Assembly: GCA_905160935.1 (NCBI GenBank)
Contig: CAJHZI010000418.1
Span: 1,901,501-1,965,500 of the forward strand
Length of the DNA stretch: 64,000 nucleotides
Direction: 5' to 3'
Source: Enchytraeus crypticus
Taxonomy: Eukaryota; Annelida; Clitellata; Enchytraeida; Enchytraeidae
The position numbers and the translations under genes were made by a program. The notes beneath the pieces were generated by a model that did no database searches, was not told where the DNA came from, and worked only from the letters and a program-made list of their open reading frames with translations. Positions within the stretch are counted from its first letter, which is position 1, and each line of letters opens with the position of its first letter. This document shows positions 21,885 through 34,202 of the stretch, piece after piece.

Positions 21885-22145
21885 CCAATCAATCAATCAA
21901 TAAGAATTTAACGTTCGGTTCCTCGTCATAAGGCAATATCACGGAAGTAACAATAATAATAATAAAGGTTTAAGTTCCTTTTCCTCATACAAGAATGATT
22001 ACAAGGATAACAATAATCAATTAAAACGCTGAATGTCAATTCCCTATCACAAAACTTATTAATGTTCACTCAGGGTCATTCAGGCCAGGTTCGAACCTCG
22101 AGATTGTTGGACTTTTGCTTATCAGGCAAGCATCCTACCAACAAT
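21885..22145 (-). repeat. tRNA-derived SINE-like element R4
   Basis: Two adjoining R4 pieces: 'aatcaatcaatcaataagaa' plus 'ttaacgttcggttcctcgtc' (21885-21950), then a longer piece ending in a tRNA-like head on the minus strand (B-box-like GGTTCGAACC at about 22090). Tail is (TTGA)n or (TTA)n. Confidence 0.75.
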
Positions 22146-23497
22146 AACTTCATCATGAAAATGCTTTTTAACGACTGCTATGAAATTTATGATCCAAACT
22201 GTGTACCTGTATATTTGTTTACCTGAATTTACCTGTATGTACCAGCGTGTGTTTTTCTAACTCTGTAAGGTTTCTGCGTTGTGTCAGACATCATTGCAGT
22301 AAACGATTAATAATAACCAGCTCACCAACAAATAAACTCAAAAAGCAATGACTTAAGAGTTAAATCCAGGACACTTGGATTAATATCAGCGATAAAAGAA
22401 TTTGTAGAGCTCACATGTACTTTATATCTCCTTTTGTAATGAGGGTTTAGAAAGCTTTGCCATATTCTCAACATTGTTCGAAATTTTGAGATTTTATCAA
22501 ATTGTAATAGTCTATCACTTTGTAACTATTCCTGTTAGTCTGTTTAATGTGGTAATAATATATAATTACAATAAATAATTATTAATATTCTACAGAATAC
22601 TAATTATTATTAATTGTAGGCATAGGCTGTTTGATCTCTTTCAGATGTCTTAACTGTTGTTGTTGCTCTTAATATGATTAATCATGTACACTGATTGGAC
22701 TATCAGAGGAAAACAAAGAGAAGAGGAAGAGGGGAGAGTTTTGAGCTTCAAATCTAATGTATTTAAGACATTTCATTAGTAACTATTGTTACTATAACTA
22801 TTGTTATGCCCATTGTTTGTAAACCACTAGCTCACAAAGTTTGCTTTTCATTTTGTTATTTTAAATTCACTAACAATGGGCTATGAAGTATCTGTAGTTA
22901 TTATTGTAGTGAGTAAATTGGATGCTTATGCATAACATTCCTGCCACTGAAACAAAGCCCGTGACGATCTGGTAAACTATTAGTGATCAGATATTAATAT
23001 TATAATATCGATTAGATTGACGATCAATGACTCAAATATTGCATACTTCGATCATTCCACAAGAAGTGTGAGTAAACTAGACCACAAGAGCACCCGATTA
23101 TAGCTCCTACTAATAATAGTAATCTTACAGTGGCTAATAGTAATAGTAATCTGCTAAGTTCTAACAATGGTTTTTCAGCGTCTATTTTCTTAATTATTGA
23201 AAATACATGTTGGCCATGCTGCCCTTAAGATAGTAGGCCTGTTTTGAATTTACAAAACTTACAAATACTAAAAACAAACATTTTAAGCAATCGTATAGAG
23301 TCAATAGAGTCAAATCTAATTGTAGAATATGCAGAATTTCTTAACTTTCTATGGATTACAAAATTTGAAACAAATAAAAAGAAGCAAAAATGTTAAAGCT
23401 GTATTTGTTCAAATAAATATAATTGTCAACTTCGTAAAAGCTCGTCGTCTTAGTTCATGAATTATCTATCAATTGTATGTTGATCTTGGGAAGAGTA

Positions 23498-23570
23498 TCA
23501 ATCAATCAATAAAAATTTAACGTCCGGTTCCTCGCCAAAAGGCATTGTCAGAGTCGTCACGTGATGTATT
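23498..23570 (-). repeat. R4 fragment
   Basis: 'caatcaatcaataaaaattt' then 'aacgtccggttcctcgcc' and 'aaggcattgtcag', the central part of R4. Confidence 0.75.
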
Positions 23571-24300
23571 GACACTTTCTACTTCATTCTCAAGTCAGCT
23601 GGTTATCAAGAGCTACTGTTCTGAATTGATTGTTATAGGTATGTGATCCGCGACACATTTGCTTACAAAGAAATAAAATAGTTCCCCGAATTATAAAGAA
23701 AATGGTTGAAAAACATTGCTCTAGTCGCTAGGCCATATCTTTTCTCTAACGAATTTTCATACTTACTTACAATGAGAGTGTAGATTAAGCATGTGTATTG
23801 AGAAATAACATCCTACTAGTCTGCTTGTGTTCATAAGCTAGATCAAAGCTAGATCAAAGCTAGGAAACTCTCTCTTTCATTTCTATTAGTCCGGTACGCT
23901 AAAACCCGTTTGAATTCACATTGTCTATAATTAACTAGCAGCAATATCCCTTATCTCAACTCTTCATAACTTAAGAATGAGTCGTCCCATAAGGTCTATA
24001 AAGTTGACAAAGACATTATTGCTTCCGGATATACCGCAGCTAATATCCGCCGTTTACAGTTATGGCTATGTTTACAAACATTGCAGGTAAATATTATCTA
24101 GAAATAATAATGATTGCAAATAGCGCGTAGCTAAGAACACATACCGTGCTTCTAAATTCCGTCATAATAGTCGAAATATGTACACAAATTAGACCAATAA
24201 ACTTGGGCTCTGCTGATCTTTAGAAAAAATCTACGGAAAGACTTATCAAGTTGTATAGAAGTTGCATCCAAAATACTTCTCAATCATATTAATAATAATA

Positions 24301-24332
<32 letters not shown>

Positions 24333-24414
24333 CATTATCGTTATTATTATTATTACTATAAATATAATTAGAATTATAATAACAATACTAATAAGAAAAT
24401 AATAATATAATTAT

Positions 24415-24480
24415 TATAGCAATAAAGATTTAACGTCTTTTTCCTCGTTTAAGGACGAAGTCAGGGTCGTCCCTACAACA
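24415..24480 (-). repeat. R4 fragment
   Basis: 'gatttaacgtctttttcctc' and 'ggacgaagtcagggtcgtcc' match the R4 central part. Confidence 0.7.
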
Positions 24481-27034
24481 CACCTCACTTATAATAGATT
24501 CAACCAAACTATTTAAAAACACAATCTATAGAGAAAGGAAAGAGATCCTAAATGGTACCTGTACGTTAACCTCAATGAATGGGAGTCAGATATAACAGCG
24601 AAATAGTGGATTTTTTTCCAGTTATTAAAGAGAACAACACATGTGTTGTGTTTATCAGTGTTGTGTCCGTGTTATACATTGTTCAACATTAGCGATGATA
24701 TATTTTACAGTCTATCTTTTCCCATAGTTTCGCGTTAATCAATTATTTGATTAACTATTAAATTAATTAAGCTTAAATTAATTAAGCTTAAATTAATTAA
24801 GCTTAAATTAATTAAGCTTCAAAGCGAGTAATACACGGGATTCTACGACATTAAATCGGGAAGATCTTTCTTTTTTTGGATGCGTTCTTAACATAATTTA
24901 ACTTCTTGAAATAGTTGAAAATTAACTAAGTTCTATTCGTTTTCATAAAGATCAGCAGTTACTCAGATATACGATCCTCTGTTGGAAACTTAGAAATTAC
25001 AAATCGCCATGCAAATCGTAACACGATGCCTTTGTTGCACTCTGTTCTACACTTGTATTTCTCATTGGAAATTATGCAGTGTACATTCTCCATTCCTGCG
25101 CAGTTTGCGCCTTTACTAACGCTAAAATTTTGAGGAATCCCATTAAACTGAGGAGTTCAATAAATTATTAAATAAAATTTATTTAGCTCGATTGATAGAC
25201 TATTAATAAACAAGTAAATACGACAAAACCATTGAAGATATATAATTACACTATGGGTGAATCAAATATCAGAAGGATTTAAGGTGGTTTGACGAACACG
25301 AAAAATTTAATTGTGCGAAAAACAACAATAAAATAGTCATAACAATTGTATACTAATAATAATAATAAATAATAATGATAATTTCATTATTATTATTATT
25401 AATCGAATAATACAAATAGACTATTCGAATTCAGTGTTACATATGTACACCAAGACACATGATACAAATCAAGTATTCATTCAAACTTATTAAACACGTC
25501 ACAATCTCCAAAGTATTCTGGATCGTAGTTATGATTCAACATCTGAGTTATGATACTAAATCTTAGATATGAATCTACAACGCTTCTAACCCTGTACGAG
25601 AATAGTTACCAACGACAACTTACAAAATAAATATATTTCCACTTTTGGAAAAGTATATTGTAGCTTTAAAATAAATACTATTACAAAATTATATTGACTA
25701 GTCTGTAAAGCAAAAAGTGACATAAAAATTCAATACATTTAAATTTAAGCGTAATGCATTATTAATTTTGGAAAAGTATATTGTAGCTATAAAAAAACCA
25801 CTACGAGTATATTGAATAATCTGTAAAGCGAAAATTGAAATTACAATTCAATACATTTAAATTTAAGTGTAATTCATTATTTGCGAATTGACCTCTGGTC
25901 CGCTTGTTCAAGCCTTTAAAGTGACTTGAAATTCGTGTCAGACTTTGTGTCCACTGTAAAAGTTTTGTTGACCTCATTAAGTCATCAATGTTTGGACAAC
26001 TGTTGAAGTAGACATCTTGTGCATTACAAAGACCAACTGTAGATTGGAATGCAAGCAACTGCAATGCTGCTGGAGTGCTCTAATGATAATGTTGCATTTG
26101 TATAAAAAAATCGTTTGTATCGGGTTGTTGAGATAACCATGATAACCATGTCACGCATTTACTAAGAAAATATTAGTGAATTTATTAGGTTCTTTTGTTG
26201 TTAGAAATCAGTGCAGAATCTTTAGACCTGAGTAAGGTTTAGTCATAATCCACAGATCTAAAGAGATTGGCTACTATATGAAAGAATTGGCTTTTTGTCA
26301 GTAACTATCATACAGAACTGATAAAATATGAGCATTTCTTCAGCGAAGTATTTAATCAGGAACTGATTATTAGCCTTCATTCCAAACCAAAATCCAAACA
26401 GAAACAGCTCTACCAGTGTGCCTCGTGTTTAATGTTGATTATCAACGTTAAACTTAGCTTATGGTAAATGATTGTCTTGCTCTTAATTTCGGTTTTTGTA
26501 TAAGAAATTTACTAAATATTTTCATTGTCACAAATGGTGGTTATATTAATGGCACGCGCGTCTGAAATGCAAGAGGCAGTAGGTTCGAAACCCAAACCGG
26601 AAAGGCTCCAACAGTATTCCTCTGGTAGATTATCACACATTACATTTGGCTTTTAGATTCTCAACAAACGTTTCGAATGCAAAATATCGAGTTCTGGTTA
26701 TTTTGCGCAGAGAGTAATCCCATGTCTTAAAAGTCAGATCCTTACCAATCCCTCACTCATTAGCGTGAAAATGGAGTGGCCTAAAATCTGATTCGGTTCA
26801 TGGCTTTAATAGATATGATTAAAAGCAGGAAGTGAACTGACTATATACTCACGCCGGTGCTCTAAATCGCGTAACTCAGAACACTGATTAGTCATAGCTA
26901 AGATATTGTTCCGATACGCTTGAAGTTTTAAAAACGACTGAATTTCAAGTTACTGCAAGTCATTATGAGAGCAGCCTGTGATGACCGATGACGATCAAAT
27001 GATTCCCAGCTCTTAGCTGAGAGCTTAGTATAGC

Positions 27035-27170
27035 ATAAAAGCCACCGCTAAGTTTAACGTCAGTTTTCTGTTCGACAGCATGCCAGTGACGAAGAGAGTA
27101 GTGGATTTGAATCCTGCACCTACTGATCCGCTGTCGAACAACTTGCCAACAAATCATCGGCTCAGCCCTG
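27035..27170 (-). repeat. SINE-like R1
   Basis: 'aagtttaacgtcagttttct', 'tgccagtgacg' and 'actgatccgctgtcgaa' in the usual R1 order; diverged copy. Confidence 0.75.
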
Positions 27171-28004
27171 TGTATGACTGTTCTGAACATGGTATAGATG
27201 TCAAAAATCAAATTATTTCAAATAACTGAAAGGCAAAAGCTGAGTTTGTATTTCTTCATGCATAACAAAGATTTTTACTTCTGGGAAAGTCAACAGTAGA
27301 ACTTGGCATTGATTGATCTTTAGAGGACAGAGCCAAAGGTTTGAACCGCATCTCTACTGACCCGCAGTCTGAAATCTAATCGAACAAGCCATTCGTATTT
27401 AAGGTGTAACTTAAAAATTGAAATGTGTGTATTTCTTTTATACTTCACAAGTAATTTAGAGCGTTTTGATTAGCTAGAACATTAGACATTTACATGTATG
27501 GACAGATTTCATGTACTATCCATTAAATCGCTCTAAAACACCACAGTCGATCCAAAGCTACCGTGGTCCAGTGGCTAAGATTTCAGGCTTTAGATCCTGA
27601 CGTTATAGGATTGCCTCTCGCGCCAATCTTTAGGTTTGGGTATAGGTTTAGGGTTGGTTTAGGGTTAGTGTAAGCTATTAGCTAAAAAGTTAGGGTTAGC
27701 TATTGGCCAAAAATTTAAAGTTCAAAACTATGGGAGAAAACTACAAGCGAGCGGATTAGCTGTGAGCTACTGTACGTCGTTTTACCACTGAATATTGTCG
27801 TCACTGCAAAAGCCTATTCAGGCTCTCAGCAAATCTGTAAATATAGCAGGTAGATGTTAACCGTGTAATGCTAATAGTAAATATTTATAGCACATGAATT
27901 GCAAAAGATGAAATCGTGGTCAGATCTCATAGTGCAAATATTCTACTTCCTGTGTTTCACGTGTAATGAGGCAACTCTGATTAAGATACTGATCATGTTA
28001 CGTT

Positions 28005-29710
28005 ACTTATCTCTATCTCTTTACATATCTCTATCTCTTTACATATCTCTATCTCTTTACATATCTCTATCTCTTTACATATCTCTATCTCTTTACATAT
28101 CTCTTTACATATCTCTTTACATATCTCTATCTCTTTACATATCTCTATCTCTTTACATATATCTATCTCTTTACATATCTCTATCTCTTTACATATCTCT
28201 ATCTCTTTACATATCTCTATCTCTTTACATATCTCTTTACATATCTCTTTACATATCTCTATCTCTTTACATATCTCTATCTCTTTACATATATCTATCT
28301 CTTTACATATCTCTATCTCTTTACATATCTCTATCTCTTTACATATCTCTATCTCTTTACATATCTCTTTACATATCTCTTTACATATCTCTATCTCTTT
28401 ACATATCTCTATCTCTTTACATATATCTATCTCTTTACATATCTCTATCTCTTTACATATCTCTATCTCTTTACATATCTCTATCTCTTTACATATCTCT
28501 TTACATATCTCTTTACATATCTCTATCTCTTTACATCTCTATCTCTTTACATATATCTATCTCTTTACATATCTCTATCTCTTTACATATCTTATCTCTT
28601 TACATATCTATCTCTTTACATATCTATCTCTTTACATATCTCTATCTCTTTACATATCTCTATCTCTTTACTATCTCTTTACAATCTCTATCTCTTTACA
28701 TATCTCTTTACATATCTCTTTACATATCTCTATCTCTTTACATATCTCTATCTCTTTACATATCTCTATCTTTCTCTCTATACATATCTCTATCTCTTTA
28801 CATATCTCTTTACTCTATCTCTTTACATATCTCTATCTCTTTACATCTCTATCTCTTCTACATATCTCTATCTTTACATATCTCTATCTCTTTACATATC
28901 TCTATCTCTTTACATACATATCTCTTTACTCTATCTCTTTACATATCTCTATCTCTTTACATATCTCTTTACATATCTCTTTACATATCTCTATCTCTTT
29001 ACATATCTCTATCTCTTTACATATATCTATCTCTTTACATACTATCCTCTTTACATATCTCATCTCTTACATATCTCTATCTCTTTACATATCTCTTTAC
29101 ATCTCTTTACATATCTCGATCTCTCGATTCTACTTTACATTAATATCCTAGCGCTCTTTACATATCTCTATCTCTTTACATATCTCTATCTCTTTACATA
29201 TCTCTATCTCTTTACATATCTCTTTACATATCTCTTTACATATCTCTATCTCTTTACATATCTCTATCTCTTTACATATATCTATCTCTTTACATATCTC
29301 TATCTCTTTACATATCTCTATCTCTTTACATATCTCTATCTCTTTACATATCTCTTTACATATCTCTTTACATATCTCTATCTCTTTACATATCTCTATC
29401 TCTTTACATATATCTATCTCTTTACATATCTCTATCTCTTTACATATCTCTATCTCTTTACATATCTCTATCTCTTTACATATCTCTTTACATATCTCTT
29501 TACATATCTCTATCTCTTTACATATTTATCTCTTTACATATATCTATCTCTACTATCTCTATCTCTTTACATATCTCTATCTCTTTACATATCTCTATCT
29601 CTTTACATATCTCTTTACATATCTCTTTACATATCTCTATCTCTTTACATATCTCTATCTCTTTACATATATCTATCTCTTTACATATCTCTATCTCTTT
29701 ACATAGCTCT
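28005..29710. repeat. Minisatellite of 12/18-bp units with 132-bp higher-order period
   Basis: Units are 'ctctatctctttacatat' (18), 'ctctttacatat' (12) and 'atctatctctttacatat' (18). They are ordered as one block of 132 bp (variant at 28161, 28293, 28425, then 28555; again at 29280, 29412 and 29542). The central part (about 28560-29160) has many small indels, whereas the flanking parts are nearly perfect. The 414-codon Ser/Leu/Tyr frame across it is an artefact. Confidence 0.97.
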
Positions 29711-29919
29711 ATGTCTATACTGATTATAATCAGATCTGATTATCAATCAAGTAAGTTTGATGCTTTCATTGTGAGTGTTTTTCCCTTTTATCTTGGTTTC
29801 TTATGTTTGCGCACATGAAAACCGCATATGATACTGAGTTTCATTGTTTAGTAACTTTTTTTTTCGTTTTCTTCATCTCCTGCTTTCTTTCCATCGCTAT
29901 TAGCCGTTAGTACATTTAC

Positions 29920-30230
29920 TAGCGCGTTGATTGCAGACGGCGCGGATTTAAGAGTAATCTTCCAGCATCATGGGGATTGTTCATTCAAACCTGTCGACAT
30001 TCAGTCCTCCATTTTTATTACCCCTCCATGTCATAACCGCTCACGACGTAGCTTATATTCGGTCATTGTAAAAGCTAATGTTAACGTCAGTTTTCTCACT
30101 CGAAAGCGATGTCAGTGACGTGAGAGCCCAGGATTTCAACCATGCATATACTGATCCGCGATCGAGTATATTACCGACATCGCCACAGCTTAACCAAGTG
30201 CCTTAATTCTCGCCCTTTTTATGTGTATTA
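29920..30230. repeat. R6 repeat with nested R1 (R1 on minus strand, 30060-30188)
   Basis: R6 begins 'gttgattgcagacggcgcgg'. The R1 copy with 'aatgttaacgtcagttttct' interrupts it, and R6 resumes with 'cttaaccaagtgc'. This is a nested insertion. Confidence 0.65.
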
Positions 30231-30342
30231 CGTATCGGGATACGTTAAGTGTTGGGCTCATCATTTTTTGTGTGCTTTTATCACATTACGTCATATTTTC
30301 ACTTTAGTTCTTTATTGATCGTGGTCTTGCATATATTGACAG

Positions 30343-30343
<1 letters not shown>

Positions 30344-30401
<58 letters not shown>
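30344..30401. repeat. (TA)n microsatellite
   Basis: Uninterrupted TA tract. Confidence 0.97.
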
Positions 30402-30404
<3 letters not shown>

Positions 30405-31264
30405 TGACAAATTCTTGAACTTCTACATCCAACCTTGTGAACGAAAATAATTAATTAATAAAATAATAGATTCATTCATTTATAAAGTACCCGGTAATAT
30501 AAGTTTGGCTATTTATTTCCACTAATGAATTTTTACTATACTAATTTAATGAAAATGATTAGAAAATAATTAAACTTTAATCCATTGCTTCAGTAGCAAC
30601 GGTTTTATCTGAATTCCCACGCATTTTTTGCGTGTTGAGTTAACACCGTAAAGATTTGCTCAGTTTGTAGATAGTAGCGAGATTTTACCACATGAGTCAT
30701 ACAGTTAATATTATTGTAGTTGAGAAATCTTTTTAGTAACCAAGACTCGTAATGCGATGTATGAATTTTATAATGCAACGTTTGAATTGTTCACGTAACG
30801 TTTGGCTAAATTCATGGCCAAAAACTATGACCATAACATTTGAACTCAAATTTTTATATCTCTCATAGGAAACAACTTCGTACTTGAAATGCGCACATAC
30901 GGATGTATAAGCGGTACTTTTGCGTATGAAATTCTGCTGCTGAAAAATAATTAAGAAAACTGGAACAGTGGCTGGACCATTAAATACTAAAGTTACATCA
31001 TAGTTTTATTCATGTTCTTAAAAGGATAAAACTATAGTGAGGGTGTCTTAGGTGTGTGATGGGGTGGTGAAAGGGTAGTGGGACTACTCAGTCTGAGATT
31101 TTAAATAGAGAATTTAACTCATTCCCCCTGCACCCCAAAAACACACACTCTGAACTTAGCTTTTCCCTGTTTCAACTTAACAAGGCCACCATCTATTAAA
31201 TAATCAATCAATTAATCAATTAATAAATCAAGCAAGCAAATAATCAATAAATCACTCAATCAAT

Positions 31265-31565
31265 ATATTATTATATTAATCAATAAGGTCCGGTCTAACG
31301 TTCCGTTCCTCGTCCGTTTGTTGTCGAAATAAACATATGTCTCTCTCTCTCTCGTCAAGGACAAAGTCACGGATGTCACCAATGGTTGCAGGTTTCACTA
31401 CCCGAGGATGTCGGTCTAGTCAAGAACAATAGTAAAGCTATAAATCTTTTAACGTCCTTTATCATATCACAGGGGATATCGTCAGAGACTATCCGGCTGT
31501 GATTCGAACCTATTACCTCAAGAGTCTAGGAAAAGCTTGCTATCCATTTGACCATTCAACCGGAG
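31265..31565 (-). repeat. SINE-like R4, long copy
   Basis: Contains 'taacgttccgttcctcgtc', an internal (CT)n, a second 'ttttaacgtcctttatcat', and a tRNA-like head on the minus strand. The head has an A-box-like TGGTCAAATGGATAGC and a B-box-like GGTTCGAATC (31500-31560). Confidence 0.75.
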
Positions 31566-31679
31566 AAGTATTAGCAGGATTAATAAAGGAAAATTATATA
31601 CTTATATCTTCAAATTTTGTCCGAGCATAAATGGGGTTTTATGTAGGAACCTTAGAACCCTTTAACCACACTTATAATT

Positions 31680-32055
31680 AGTTGTCCCCGTGTTGTGCTC
31701 GGGTGTGGTTGGGCCACTGCAGAATAGGGCAACCGCAAAAAATCTGCCGCGTGTACGTAAGAAGCGACTAAATGTAGTAGCTGAAAATGGCAAGAGGGGA
31801 CCCACCTCACCATGAAATATTTTCCCCCAGGATTAAATTGTAATTAATCCACCTAACTGAGGAAGGCAACGGGAAACCACCTCAGAAGCCATATTTTTCC
31901 CAAACTATAGGCTACATAAGGTATGGATAAGGCATAGACTTTGTGAAGGGATTAACTTGTTGATCTAAGGAGTGCTCTTATGGAGAGAGAAAGCAGATTT
32001 TGGGTATGAATATGTACCTTGAACCTGCCACTTGGCTGTGCACTGAAGAGAGAGA
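31680..32055 (+). repeat. Repeat family R3, longest copy
   Basis: Runs from 'ccgtgttgtgctcgggtgtg' through 'gaagcgactaa', 'gaggaaggcaacgggaaacc' and 'aatatgtaccttgaacctgc' to GA-rich sequence. Best template for the family. I see no clear tRNA-like head. Confidence 0.8.
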
Positions 32056-33128
32056 TAATTAGTTGCTAGTTAAAATTGTCTGTTATAAAGAACTATATGT
32101 ATAGACCACTTCAATTGACAACAGTTAGTTCTTAGTTAAAAGGGCCGATAGAGAAAACCAATCAACATTAACATAAGAAATTCTAAGCATAAGATTGCAC
32201 ATCGGCGTCTACGATTAACAAAATAATTTTGTGGTTTAGACGAAGGCTAAGACTTTGTCTGTATCATACTGTATAGTTACACAAATATAGGACCATCTGT
32301 GGTTTAGCCATTAATGCCTTGGTTTTCGTTGCTTTGCTGGAACCAGGAATAAGAATACGACGAATGCTTTGGTGCTGCGGTCTTTTTTAGGAACATTCAT
32401 AATAAAAATACAATATTTAATTATTTTAACTATATCGAAACCTTATGGTTTAACATGCATTGTGCTTGTAATTGCAAAATCTGTACTGTTGTACTCGTAT
32501 ATTAATATACTGCATCACGTTATGGATTCATACCATTGAATTATATCTGATATTTGTGTCACTAATTTTCCTGCGTTTTTAAATATTAAGCATTTTACCT
32601 GGCTCTTATATATTCACACATCACATAGGTCCAATGCCTAGGATCAGGGTTTGGGGTTTGGAGTATAATCAGCGTTAAACTTATGGCTAAGACACAAAAA
32701 CGACTAAGAGTGGGTAAAGAATGTTTTATACACCAGGCCGCTATTTAATGTCTAGTCTTTAAGCAGAATCTAAGCAGGTCAGTAGTCTGTAATGACAAAA
32801 ATCCTAGCAGGTCGTTATTTAATGACTAGTCTTCAATCAGAATCTGAACTGGACGCTATTTAATGCCTAGGCTCTCTCTCCTTCTCTCTCTAATCACGAA
32901 AAATTAGTGAATACGTTGCTGTTCGTAAATCGGTTCTGAGGCAAAGGTCATGACTAAAGAGTGGGGGCAGGAATCATCGACCAGTGGGGGGTGAGGGGGA
33001 GGGGGGGTACTAGTCCCATCACGTAATATTATCCCGTTGCTTTGTTCGTCGTTCTACCGAACATGCACCCTGGCCGTCAGTTCCATAAAACCCAGCCAAG
33101 CCTGTTAGCACAGGCCTATTGGCGATCA

Positions 33129-33192
33129 TATATAAGGCGCTGAGAACGTGCCATTAATGAAGTAGCCCAGCATTAATAGAGTTTTCAGTGTG
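33129..33192 (+). promoter_or_regulatory. Possible TATA box and non-coding first exon of gene B
   Basis: TATATAAGG at 33129-33137 would place a start site near 33160. A short exon would then end at GTG|GTAAGC (33192). It would join the acceptor 'tattatattttcag' at 33778. Position and splice signals fit, but there is no direct evidence of transcription. Confidence 0.35.
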
Positions 33193-33591
33193 GTAAGCAG
33201 CGTTGTATTAAATATTATTACAATTACAGTATATTAAATGTTATGTTATATTTAAAACCTACTAAGCACTAAGCCGTGCTGTATTAGGCCTATTTGCAAC
33301 ATTAAATGTGTACGAGAACTGTAAAGGTGGTAGCTTGTTTAATGTTTTGTTCACGTTAAACAGAATTGATTAAAATTATTCCGAATTTTATGCTAAGACG
33401 AGACGAGTTTTAATGATTTGAGAATAAATCCCTCGAACAGTTCAAGTGTTTCTTATAAGCCTACTAACTCAGAACTACTGGAATTTTGTGAATGCCCATC
33501 TTACTGAAGAAATAATCAACTAATAGCGGATAAATGATTTTAGATATGACAAGATCAATGAAGACTTAAGAGTACAAAACGACAAGATTAA

Positions 33592-33593
<2 letters not shown>

Positions 33594-33668
<75 letters not shown>

Positions 33669-33735
33669 CACGTGTATATATATATATGCATGTATATATA
33701 TGTGTATATATATATATATAAATATATATATAACT
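33594..33735. repeat. (TA)n and (TACA)n microsatellite
   Basis: TA tract followed by TACA units and further TA-rich sequence, about 45 bp before the putative 5' UTR acceptor. Confidence 0.95.
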
Positions 33736-33778
33736 CATACTTATCTTATTTGGCATTATTACTTTATTATATTTTCAG

Positions 33779-34120
33779 ATTGGAGGCGGTTGCATGGCGG
33801 CAAACCTTCCAGCACATTGAAAACAGTTCCAGATATAAACTAATAACCCCCACCACAAGCAATCGAGAAACGAACAACTGGATGAAAGCATTCTGCCATA
33901 AACCTGATCAACTAAACCAATAGGACTAATTATTCCACATATGATTAAAATAGAGAATAGAAAATTAAAAAAGAATTTGCTACATTGGAGTTGGAATTCT
34001 AAACATTGCTAAGACTTTTTCAAGCTTCATCTACCGTAGGCTATCGAAATATTACTGTTGACTTGAACGTATTATTAGAGATAGATTCATAACTGATTCA
34101 TCGGAAATATTTTCAAGAAA
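33779..34120 (+). other. Probable gene B 5' UTR exon sequence
   Basis: Lies between a good acceptor (ttattatattttcag) and the start ATG at 34121. It carries at least one short upstream reading frame (ATG at 33793, eight codons). Non-coding status is inferred. Confidence 0.45.
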
Positions 34121-34202
34121 ATGGGCGTCGTAACGCCATTGATAACTGTGATCGTATTCAGTATAGCACTGCCATTGGTTAAATTGCAATCAACTAGTCA
34201 AT
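34121..34202 (+). CDS. Gene B exon 1: signal peptide
   Basis: ATG in the context agaaaATGg opens MGVVTPLITVIVFSIALPLV, a hydrophobic signal. Donor GTAAGT, phase 1. Confidence 0.85.

Larger units (their letters stand above)
22146..28004. other. Intergenic region
   Basis: No gene supported. It holds short R4 pieces at 23498-23570 and 24415-24480, an (ATT)n tract at 24295-24355, and four tandem 15-bp units around 'aattaattaagctta' at 24757-24820. Further items are a near-repeat pair around 'tttggaaaagtatattgtagct' (25640 and 25765), R1 copies near 27035 and 27320, and tRNA-like heads near 26540 and 27560. An 87-codon minus-strand frame at 25801-26064 has no recognisable feature. Confidence 0.5.
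29711..33128. other. Intergenic region upstream of gene B
   Basis: Holds an R6 repeat split by an R1 copy (29920-30230), a TA tract, an R4 element (31265-31565) and a full R3 element (31680-32055). The rest has no assigned feature. Confidence 0.5.

Noticed and set aside
21025-21896. Three overlapping 280-287-codon minus-strand frames (QEL-, RKN- and ART-type repeats)
   Set aside because: A 12-bp repeat without stops is open in all three frames; no start context, conserved domain or splice support.
25801-26064. 87-codon minus-strand frame
   Set aside because: No recognisable motif and flanked by local duplications of non-coding sequence.
26530-26600. Possible tRNA gene (B-box GGTTCGAAACC)
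   Set aside because: No acceptor stem or anticodon arm can be folded; looks like a SINE head remnant.
27899-29143. 414-codon Ser/Leu/Tyr frame
   Set aside because: Minisatellite translation; the frame breaks where the array has indels.
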